Below, one piece after another: positions 44,931 through 51,508 of a stretch of 64,000 bases of DNA; the first letter of the stretch is position 1; the number at the start of each line of letters is the position of its first letter. The position numbers and the translations under genes were made by a program. Source of the DNA: Nocardioides panacisoli (GTDB taxonomy: Bacteria > Actinomycetota > Actinomycetes > Propionibacteriales > Nocardioidaceae); contig NZ_CP080409.1 of the NCBI RefSeq assembly GCF_019448235.1, positions 2,480,001 through 2,544,000 of the forward strand, written 5' to 3'. The notes beneath the pieces were generated by a model. The model did not search any database, had not been told where the DNA came from, and was given only the letters and a program-made list of their open reading frames with translations.

Positions 44931-45263
44931 TCAGCGGCTGATGTGGCACCGCAGCACCTCGACCCGGTCCGGCTGGTCGCCCGACTCCACCGCGTGGCCG
45001 TAGTCACCCAGGGCCCGTGCCTGTTGCGCGGCCTCCTCGGGAGTGTCGGCGGCAACCTGACGCACCAGGGCGAACCTCACCTCGACCTCGACGTTCCACA
45101 GGCCCTTCGAGACCACCGGCACCTCGGTGCTCCAGCCGGCCGCGTGGACCTCGTGCCCGGGGTAGGCCTCCTGGTACTGCTCGATCGCCTCCGCGACCGT
45201 CGTCGCTGTCCAGGTGGTCCACCCCAACGGGCCACACACCATGCACGAACGCGGATACCGCAT
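44931..45263 (-). CDS. Hypothetical element protein
   Basis: A 110-residue protein, not recognised. It has a CMVCGPLGWTTW segment near the start and an acidic, helical C-terminal half (ADTPEEAAQQARALGDYG). The ATG at 45263 lies two bases after the stop of the upstream gene, so the pair is co-translated. No ribosome site other than the overlap region is seen. Confidence 0.55.
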   Translation of the reverse strand: MRYPRSCMVCGPLGWTTWTATTVAEAIEQYQEAYPGHEVHAAGWSTEVPVVSKGLWNVEVEVRFALVRQVAADTPEEAAQQARALGDYGHAVESGDQPDRVEVLRCHISR

Positions 45264-45265
45264 CC

Positions 45266-46003
45266 TCACCACAGGTCCTTCAGCCACGCCGGGCCGGGCC
45301 GGCAACACCCATCGCAGGCGTGCACGGTCACGTCCCGCCCATGGACGAACCATGCGTACGCACTGTCTTGTGGGTCGGGGTGGCCGATGCCGTGAGAACA
45401 GTGGCGTTCGGCGGTGCTCTTGTCCTCGCGCCAGTAGACCGGCGCGTGGTCCAACGGATGCGGGAGCGGTCGATGGATCCAGCAGCCCCAGGCGTTCTCA
45501 GCGCACACGCCGGACGGATGCACCCCACCCAGGGCGCCGTTGGCGACCACCACCCGGCCCTGCTCGTCGATCTCGGGTGCCCGCGGCGGCGGGCGGTCGG
45601 GGAGCCGTTCGATGCTGACGATGGTCGAGGACTGGCGCCACTGCTCGACGTAGTGCGGATGCGTCGCATCGTTGAACCACACCAGCGAGGCCTTATTCAC
45701 CCGCGGCCACCGCTCCACCCGGGTGATGGGGTTCGCGACCTGGTCCTGCACGAACGCTCCGCTGCGACTGTGTGCACCCGGCATGCGTGTGTAGGTCCAC
45801 GCGTCCAGGTCCCAGATGTGGGTCGACCCCTGGGTGGTGACCAGCCACCGGCCGCCATCGCCCGGCTGCAACAACTGGCACCGCTCCCCCACCGGCACCC
45901 CGGGGTCATCGACCGACGCAGAAGTCCCGGACTTGGAGTCATGGTCGAGTCCGTGCTCGTGCTCGTGCTCGGCGGGCCCGTCGCCGCCGTGGTTCTCACT
46001 CAT
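45266..46003 (-). CDS. Hypothetical element protein with a C-terminal Cys/His cluster
   Basis: A 245-residue protein, not recognised. The N-terminal 40 residues are acidic and histidine-rich. A beta-rich centre (WLVTTQGSTHIWDLDAWTYTRMPG) follows, then a C-terminal cluster GCWIH, RHCSHGIGHPDP and TVHACDGCC that probably binds a metal. I recall the HGIGHPDP and CDGCC motifs in small proteins of actinobacterial integrated elements. The ATG at 46003 has GGAGAGG in front. Confidence 0.6.
   Translation of the reverse strand: MSENHGGDGPAEHEHEHGLDHDSKSGTSASVDDPGVPVGERCQLLQPGDGGRWLVTTQGSTHIWDLDAWTYTRMPGAHSRSGAFVQDQVANPITRVERWPRVNKASLVWFNDATHPHYVEQWRQSSTIVSIERLPDRPPPRAPEIDEQGRVVVANGALGGVHPSGVCAENAWGCWIHRPLPHPLDHAPVYWREDKSTAERHCSHGIGHPDPQDSAYAWFVHGRDVTVHACDGCCRPGPAWLKDLW
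45514..45531 (+). repeat. Copy 2 of an 18-base direct repeat
   Basis: Identical to 43744-43761 over 18 bases, here within the coding region of the minus-strand Cys/His-cluster protein. Confidence 0.6.
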
Positions 46004-46098
46004 TGCGATACCTCTCCTCGGCCCGGGCACCCGTGGGGTGTCCTAGCTGGTGGTGCTGGTCGATGAGTCCTATGCCGCCTGGACGCCCACGAGCGGCA

Positions 46099-46449
46099 TC
46101 AGCGCGTGTCGTCCAGGCCGAGTGCTCGCCGCGACATCCCCATCGCCAGCAGCTCCTCACCCAGCCGCTCCTGCGCAGCATCGGCCTCGGCCAAGGTGCC
46201 GGCCGACACCTGCGGGCCCAGCACGAACCGCAGCCGGTGGATCAGCTCGGCGTGGGCCTCCGGGCTACTCAGCCACACCGGAACCGGATTCCCCCGACAC
46301 GCATCGATCGCGTCATCGACCAGCGCCCAGCGGGCCCGCTCGTCGACATCGGTGATCGGCAGCTGTGCCAACCGTCGCTCCACCCGGGCGAAGAACCAGT
46401 CCTCCCCACCCAGGCCCTCCCCAGACACTTCACTCGTCGTCCTGCTCAC
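46099..46449 (-). CDS. Hypothetical element protein
   Basis: A 116-residue, mostly helical acidic protein (WFFARVERRLAQLPITDVDER; HAELIHRLRFVLGP), not recognised. The GTG start overlaps the stop of the DUF6221-like gene (GTGA), so it is the second gene of a minus-strand operon that begins at 46772. Confidence 0.55.
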   Translation of the reverse strand: MSRTTSEVSGEGLGGEDWFFARVERRLAQLPITDVDERARWALVDDAIDACRGNPVPVWLSSPEAHAELIHRLRFVLGPQVSAGTLAEADAAQERLGEELLAMGMSRRALGLDDTR

Positions 46450-46772
46450 GGCGTCCCCCAGTCCATGTCGAAATCCTTGTCATCCATGTAGGCCCTCACC
46501 ATCGACAGCAGCAACGGGCACTCCTCCACATCGACATCGGCCGGACAGCACCACAGACGCTCACGCTGCTGGGGCGAGGCATGCATCTCGACCACCGCAA
46601 GCCGCTCCTCACGATCGACCCGCATCCGCGCCGGCGAGAACACCGCGAAGTAGCTCCCCGCGATGTCCGGCGTCACCCCATCCCCCGCATCCGCCAGCTC
46701 ATCAACGGTCCACCCCACCACCCGCAGATCCCGAGCCAACCGAGAACTGAGGAACTCAACCAAGCCCGTCAC
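46446..46772 (-). CDS. DUF6221-like small protein
   Basis: A 108-residue protein with the pattern of DUF6221: LVEFLSSRLARDL at the start, FAVFSPARM in the middle, LWCCPADVDVEECPLL and a C-terminal DDKDFDMDW. Such proteins of unknown function are common on actinobacterial integrated elements and phages. The GTG at 46772 has GAGGAGGTGA in front, an unusually strong ribosome site. Confidence 0.6.
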   Translation of the reverse strand: MTGLVEFLSSRLARDLRVVGWTVDELADAGDGVTPDIAGSYFAVFSPARMRVDREERLAVVEMHASPQQRERLWCCPADVDVEECPLLLSMVRAYMDDKDFDMDWGTP

Positions 46773-46847
46773 GGGTCACCTCCTCTGGCGCGCGCTTGCT
46801 GGCAGTCGTCTGCATGCACCGCCTGACGCACACCATAGATCACCTAT

Positions 46848-46866
46848 ACATGATGTGCAATCATGT
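46848..46866. promoter_or_regulatory. Palindromic operator between divergent element genes
   Basis: ACATGAT (46848-46854) and ATCATGT (46860-46866) form a perfect dyad around GTGCA, in an AT-rich patch that also holds TATACA (46845-46850). It separates the minus-strand DUF6221 operon from the plus-strand XRE-like gene. A lysis/lysogeny-type or maintenance switch controlled by that XRE protein is plausible. Confidence 0.55.
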
Positions 46867-46937
46867 TTACGTGAGGTTGCTTCAGCACGCCGCGATGATG
46901 GCCGGTCAGACCCGGCCGCACACCTACCGTGACGCCC

Positions 46938-47345
46938 ATGCGGAGGCCGGACGTGCCGAAGGACTGGCTTGTCAGCGGCCTACGATGGGGCATCTGGCAA
47001 CCCGACACAGGTTCGGAACAGCGATGGATCGACCTGGCCGAGATGACCGGCTACTCCAGCGCCGATCCCGCCGAGCGACAGATGTGGGCCGCGTTCCTAC
47101 GAGCCAGCCAGATCCAGGACGCCATCTGGCATCGGATCAACGTCAAGCTCCCCGCGCTCGGCTATTCCCACCGCGCCGAGTTGGCCTGGGACCCCGAGGA
47201 CCCCGCCTCATCGCGGCGTACCCAGATGAGCACCTCCACTCTGGCCAACATCGGCAGCGGCCAGCGGTTCATGACGCTCAAGGAAATCGCCCAACTCGAG
47301 ATCGCGCTCGGCACGCTCCTGCCCCTGGGTACGACTACAGACTGA
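46938..47345 (+). CDS. XRE-like element regulator
   Basis: A protein of about 135 residues. The C-terminal part (STSTLANIGSGQRFMTLKEIAQLEIALG) resembles the second half of a Cro/C1-type helix-turn-helix. The first half (KDWLVSGLRWGIWQPDTGSEQRW) is not typical. The start may be the GTG at 46929 or the ATG at 46938. It is divergent from the DUF6221 operon, with a palindrome between them, which fits a repressor. Confidence 0.55.
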   Translation: MRRPDVPKDWLVSGLRWGIWQPDTGSEQRWIDLAEMTGYSSADPAERQMWAAFLRASQIQDAIWHRINVKLPALGYSHRAELAWDPEDPASSRRTQMSTSTLANIGSGQRFMTLKEIAQLEIALGTLLPLGTTTD

Positions 47346-47379
47346 GCCGTCGCGCCCGCGCCTGAGTGGGGGCTCCACG

Positions 47380-47930
47380 GTGATGGGCGAGGACAACGCA
47401 CCCGACACACTGACGATCCGCGGCACGCTCGATCTGTGGTCAGAGACCGGCACCGAGGCGGTCGCTGGTCGGTGTTCGACGACCGCGCCCTTCACGCGAG
47501 GTCGAACGCTACCCGTGGAGCGCAGAGGGTCCGCGGTGTCCGGGAACGGCCGCGTACTGGGACCGCGCTCCCCATCGGCCTGCCCCGTTGGTGCACGGCT
47601 CCCACTACGGGATCTGGACCTTGCGCGACGGTCAGCATCTGCGGGGTATACGACAAGCAGCACCCCGACCGGCTACTGCTCGACTGGACGGTGGCACTGG
47701 TCAGGCAACCCGATCAGTACGCCGACGACGCGAAGGTCGCGCACGGCTGGGCCATCCACACCTACCCCGCCGACCTCGACCTGGACACCTTCTCCTACTG
47801 GACCCAGGCCATGTACCCCGCGACACTCACCCTCCCCGCCACCGGCGACGCTCGACGCCAAGACGGCACTTGCGCCGAACTCGCCCGCCTCACCAGGGCT
47901 CAGGCTGGCGGACCCGGCCCCGGGGCGTAG
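47380..47930 (+). pseudogene. Decayed element gene with several frameshifts
   Basis: Coding-quality sequence jumps between the three plus-strand frames. TLTIRGTLDLWSETGTE lies in the frame of 47380. RWSVFDDRALHA lies in the frame of 47436. ERYPWSAEGPRCPGTAAYWD through GSHYGIWTLRDGQHLRGI lies in the frame of 47588. YDKQHPDRLLLDWTVALVRQ to WAIHTYPADLDLDTFSYWTQ returns to the frame of 47436. Read in series these make one plausible protein of about 180 residues, so at least three indels have broken it near 47455, 47500 and 47650. The family is not recognised. Confidence 0.6.
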
Positions 47931-47968
47931 ACACGCCTGATGGCGCCGGCGCGCCCGAGCCGGGCGGG

Positions 47969-48604
47969 TCAGAGGAGGGCGAGGGCGTCTCGTGCCCGGG
48001 CCACGGCCTCGACTCGGGTCTGTTCCGGGTCGGATCCGGGCACCGAGAGCAAACCCGGCAGGGAGTCCTCGACGGTGTAGACCTCATACAAGACGTCGGC
48101 GACCTCCTCGGCAGTGGCGGTGCTGAGGTCGCAGGCCTGGAGCAGGTCGACCAGGTCCTCCTCGTCCTTGGGGCGCCAGGCGGCGAGCTTCATCGCCAGC
48201 AGGTGACGCGGTGGCGCCACATGGACCGTCAAACCTTCCGTTCCGGGGCGCGCCTGAGCGCACTCCGGACTCGGCGGCACCCACGGCGCGGCGGCCGCGT
48301 TGAGCCACCCCATCGCCAGACCACGCTCGATCGCGACGTCGCGGGCCACCTCATCCGTAGCCGGCGTCGAGCCGGCGACGTCGACATCACCAGTGCCGAG
48401 CTGCCGGCCGTGGGCCAGCAGCATCGCCGCACCACCCACGACGTACAGACCCACCCGCGCCGAACGGGCAAAGAGACGGTCGTGGAGTGTCTGGAGCAGG
48501 TCGACCACCGAACCGGCGTCGAGCTCCTTCAACGGGCCCGGAGCCCAACACGGCTCAGGAACCGCCTCCGGTGCACAGCTGGGGCACAGCCACGGGCGCC
48601 TCAT
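47969..48604 (-). CDS. Nucleotidyltransferase toxin-like protein (AbiEii-like)
   Basis: A 211-residue protein with the minimal nucleotidyltransferase signature: GG at 57-58 (YVVGGAAMLL) and the DxD pair D73/D75 (GTGDVDV), then HLLAMKLAAWRPKDEEDLVDL, the conserved KLxAxRxKDxxDL of AbiEii/MenT-type toxins. An N-terminal CPSC pair may bind zinc. It overlaps the stop of the XRE gene (ATGA), the usual antitoxin-first order. Such toxins modify tRNA or other RNA; the target here is unknown. Confidence 0.78.
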   Translation of the reverse strand: MRRPWLCPSCAPEAVPEPCWAPGPLKELDAGSVVDLLQTLHDRLFARSARVGLYVVGGAAMLLAHGRQLGTGDVDVAGSTPATDEVARDVAIERGLAMGWLNAAAAPWVPPSPECAQARPGTEGLTVHVAPPRHLLAMKLAAWRPKDEEDLVDLLQACDLSTATAEEVADVLYEVYTVEDSLPGLLSVPGSDPEQTRVEAVARARDALALL

Positions 48605-49209
48605 GCGACCTCCAGGGCGGAGGCGGCCAGCCAGATGTTCGCGACCGCCAACCACTCGGGCGTCACCTCACGAACCTGGCCCTCGCTCAGGCGACCACGC
48701 GCGGGGAACCACGCCACCGCAAGCGGGTCCACCGACGTCCACCACGGCGCCGACCGGCCAGCGGCGGTGAACTCGTGCGCAACCAACACAGCCAACAAGG
48801 TGCCCCACCGCTCCTCGCCAACCATGGGCTTCGCATCCCAGGCATCAATCAGGTGGGGACGGTTCTCCAGGGTGTCGCGCAACCGATCGCGCGCCTCGAG
48901 CGCGAACCGGAGGACCCCCGAGGGACGCGTCGACACCTCAAGGGCACGACGCAACGACGTCCCCGCGTCCAACGCCGTCGGCACACCCTCCTGACGTGCC
49001 GCATGCAGCGCGGTGCCAATCCGCTGGAACTTCACCAACAGCCGCGCCGACGGAGCGGTGTCACCGTGCAGATACGCCGACAACCGCGACGGCGACGTAC
49101 CCACAGCCCTCGCGAAGTCCTGCTGGGTCAGACCACTGGCCCGGACCGCCGCACGCAGAGACTCCACGACCGCCCGCTGGTCGACATCAAGTTCGCTGAC
49201 CCCAGCCAC
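48601..49209 (-). CDS. XRE-family antitoxin-like regulator
   Basis: A 202-residue protein with an N-terminal helix-turn-helix (residues about 16-60, LTQQDFARAVGTSPSRLSAY) and a long helical C-terminus of the kind found next to nucleotidyltransferase toxins. The GTG at 49209 is chosen because GGGAGG lies seven bases before it; longer in-frame starts lack a ribosome site. The palindrome at 49239-49254 over its -10 box fits autorepression. Confidence 0.72.
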   Translation of the reverse strand: MAGVSELDVDQRAVVESLRAAVRASGLTQQDFARAVGTSPSRLSAYLHGDTAPSARLLVKFQRIGTALHAARQEGVPTALDAGTSLRRALEVSTRPSGVLRFALEARDRLRDTLENRPHLIDAWDAKPMVGEERWGTLLAVLVAHEFTAAGRSAPWWTSVDPLAVAWFPARGRLSEGQVREVTPEWLAVANIWLAASALEVA

Positions 49210-49238
49210 CAGCACACCTCCCGCCCCGTACGCCGGTG

Positions 49239-49256
49239 TTCTCTGATCCGAGAATA
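49239..49256 (-). promoter_or_regulatory. Promoter and operator of the XRE/nucleotidyltransferase pair
   Basis: TTCTC (49239-49243) and GAGAA (49250-49254) flank TGATCC. Read on the minus strand, TATTCT (49256-49251) is a good -10 box overlapping the dyad, about 40 bases before the start at 49209. A protein bound here would block the promoter. Confidence 0.5.
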
Positions 49257-49348
49257 TCGCCGCGGTCTCGCTCACGCATCCGCTGTTGGTTCCACTCCCG
49301 TCGTCCGCTGCTGAGCCACGGGGTCCGCCGGTTCGTCGCCATCTACGC

Positions 49349-49609
49349 ATGTCACCGGACATGGACAACCAACAGAGTCACATCGAACGGTCCGGCGACA
49401 GCGAGCAGGCCGTGCCGGCCATCCCGTCGGTCAGCGAACTGCTGACCACCGACCAGGTCGCCGAAGCACTCGGCGTCTCCACCAAGACCCTGGCCAACTA
49501 CCGCGCCCGCGGTACCGGACCGAAGTACGTGCGCGTCGGCGGACGCGTCTTCTACACCCGCACCGCCTACGCCACCTACTGGGCCGCACTCATGGACGGG
49601 GCAGCCTGA
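49349..49609 (+). CDS. xis: Excisionase-like helix-turn-helix protein
   Basis: An 86-residue protein whose core LLTTDQVAEALGVSTKTLANYRARGTGPKYVRVGGRVFY is cited here in parts only: LLTTDQVAEALGVSTKTL is the MerR/Xis-type helix-turn-helix and YVRVGGRVFYT the following wing. Such proteins direct integrase excision. The start may be the ATG at 49349 or at 49361. Its stop overlaps the integrase ATG by one base (TGATG). Confidence 0.78.
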   Translation: MSPDMDNQQSHIERSGDSEQAVPAIPSVSELLTTDQVAEALGVSTKTLANYRARGTGPKYVRVGGRVFYTRTAYATYWAALMDGAA

Positions 49610-50859
49610 TGGCCCGCCACGCGATCCCGCCCGGCGGCGTGGGCGACGTACGGCCCGTCCAGGTCAAGGACCGGCTCTGGCGGGTGCGGGTGCGGTGGCG
49701 CGACGACGTCGGCACCTACCACCGCACCACGGTCAAGGCGATGTCGAAGTCCGAGTGCGCCGACCTCGCCCTGGCACGCATCGCACAAGAACGCGAACGA
49801 CTCCTCCGCCAGCAGCCCGCGACCGACCGGGAGCTCACCCTGGACGAGGTGGCCGAACGCTGGTTCGCCTCACTGGAGGGAACCCGGCGGCGGGCCTCGA
49901 CCATCGACCAGTACCGCCGCACCTGGCGCAGCGCCCTCGCCCCCATCCTCGGCCAGGACCAGATCAACGCCATCACCCGCGCCCGCGCCCAGACAGTGCT
50001 CCACGACGAACTCTTCGCCCGGCACCCCGGCCACCGAACCCCCGACGGCACTTGGCAGGCCGGCGGCCACCGCCTCGACGAACACGGTCAGCGCATCCCG
50101 CTGCGCGGCGACCAGCCCCGCAACGTGCTCAAGCTGCTGCTCGCCTTCGCCGCCGACAGAGGGTTCCGCACCGATGGCCACAACCCACTCGAGGGCACGA
50201 AGCCGCCCGAGAAGGCCAAGCCAGCACCTCGGGCCCTGACCGACGACGAAGCCGACCGGCTCATCGACATGGCCCTGCACTGGCACCACACCGGCCACGG
50301 CGCCAGCGACGTCCTCTGGCACGGTCTCGTCCTCATGCGCTACACCGGGGTCCGCATCGGCGAACTCCTCGCCCTGACCTGGCACGACATCGACCTCGAC
50401 GCCGCCGTCCCGGCCATCACCGTCCGCCACAACCTCGCCGAGGACGGCCGGACCGACGGCATGCAGCTCGGACCCACCAAGTCCGGCACCATCCACGTCA
50501 TCGCGCTCCACGAACGAGCCGTCGACGTCCTCGCCGAACGCCGCCAAACATCTGGCGCGTCAGCAGATGGGTTCGTGTTCGCCACCCGCACCGGCTGCCC
50601 GGTCACCCATGCCAACTTCCGCAGGATGCTCCGAGACCGCGTCCGCGGCACCGACCTCGAGTGGGTCCACCCACACACCTTCCGCCACACACTCGGCACC
50701 AAGGCCGACCGCACCCTCGACCTCGAGGCCGCCCGCGACCTCCTACGCCACAGCGACCAAGCAGTCACCCGCCGCCACTACGTCCAAGACGACGGCATCC
50801 ACAAACTCGACCCCCGAGCCCTCTTCACGGCGGAACAGGAGAGACCAAGACAGGACTGA
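49609..50859 (+). CDS. int: Tyrosine-type site-specific integrase
   Basis: A 416-residue tyrosine recombinase. It has an N-terminal arm-binding region (about 10-70), a core-binding SAM-like domain (about 75-205) and the catalytic domain with R249 (YTGVRIGEL), K291, H356 and R359 (HTFRH), H381 (LRHSD) and the nucleophile Y391. All catalytic residues are present, so the enzyme should be active. It is coupled to the excisionase. No tRNA lies directly next to its end; instead a set of inverted TACGGGA repeats follows, the likely attachment region. Confidence 0.9.
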   Translation: MARHAIPPGGVGDVRPVQVKDRLWRVRVRWRDDVGTYHRTTVKAMSKSECADLALARIAQERERLLRQQPATDRELTLDEVAERWFASLEGTRRRASTIDQYRRTWRSALAPILGQDQINAITRARAQTVLHDELFARHPGHRTPDGTWQAGGHRLDEHGQRIPLRGDQPRNVLKLLLAFAADRGFRTDGHNPLEGTKPPEKAKPAPRALTDDEADRLIDMALHWHHTGHGASDVLWHGLVLMRYTGVRIGELLALTWHDIDLDAAVPAITVRHNLAEDGRTDGMQLGPTKSGTIHVIALHERAVDVLAERRQTSGASADGFVFATRTGCPVTHANFRRMLRDRVRGTDLEWVHPHTFRHTLGTKADRTLDLEAARDLLRHSDQAVTRRHYVQDDGIHKLDPRALFTAEQERPRQD

Positions 50860-50953
50860 GCCCCACAGGCCAACCGCGAACGACAATCGGAGCGCGGTCC
50901 TAGTTAGGCGCATGCCCCATACCGCGTAAATGGACCCGCTTCGCGCGTGTAAC

Positions 50954-51085
50954 CCCGTCCCGTATGCCGTCCCAGTCCCGGGACGGATTGGCGGACGGGG
51001 CCTACGGGATCGCCGCCGGGCGCGGTCCCGCTGATCGGGTTGCCGACCTGGTCGATCTCGATGGAGGTCCCGCTTACGGGACGGG
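50954..51085. repeat. Inverted TACGGGA repeats downstream of the integrase
   Basis: CCCGTCCCGTA (50954-50964) and its exact complement TACGGGACGGG (51075-51085) enclose a third TACGGGA (51003-51009) and a smaller perfect hairpin, CCGTCCC-AGTCCC-GGGACGG (50967-50986). Repeats of one short word in both orientations right after an integrase gene are typical of arm-type binding sites, or of a transfer or replication origin. Confidence 0.55.
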
Positions 51086-51508
51086 AGCTCGATCGTGAGG
51101 CCGGTCGTGTACCCGAGAACGGCCCACAATGCGTTTTCGAACACAAGACTCGAACCACAACCACGGGTGACGGTTCACGGCTCCTCGACCGGGAAGCCGG
51201 GAGACCAAGTACGCAAAGGCAACACGTTCGGCGGCACGATGCCGGGCGGCCGCCGATTCCTGTGACACTGCGCCTCGTTCCTCCTTCGAGACGCCCCCGG
51301 GTCCCCGGAACTGCCCGGCGCGGCGACTGTGCTCGGGCAGGATGGCCCACGCACACAACAATGTCAGGAACGGTCTCGCATGTGACGATCACGCAAGGGG
51401 ACTGGAGTCGCGGCCCTTGGTGGGAGCCCACCGCTGCGGTCCTGCGACGTGTGAGCCCACTTGACTTTACGTTGTTCGGCAAGACCTATGCGTCAGGGAG
51501 AACTACTG
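51086..51508. other. Region without a supported gene
   Basis: Open frames in this stretch are Arg/Pro/Thr-rich and not gene-like. It presumably holds the promoter of the OLD-type gene, for which only AGGGAG at 51495-51500 (ribosome site) is clear. Confidence 0.4.

Noticed and set aside
47588..48994. A 468-codon plus-strand open frame running through the pseudogene and the toxin-antitoxin pair
   Set aside because: Only its first 20-30 residues look coding; the rest is the antisense of the nucleotidyltransferase and XRE genes.
49609..50859. The integrase at 49.6 kb as the enzyme that made the tRNA-Arg scar at 22.7 kb
   Set aside because: No second copy of the tRNA-Arg 3' sequence lies near the integrase, and 27 kb of catabolic genes separate them; two separate insertions are more likely.
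51125..51165. A tRNA-like GGTTCGAGTC word on the minus strand
   Set aside because: The flanking bases cannot form a T stem or acceptor stem.
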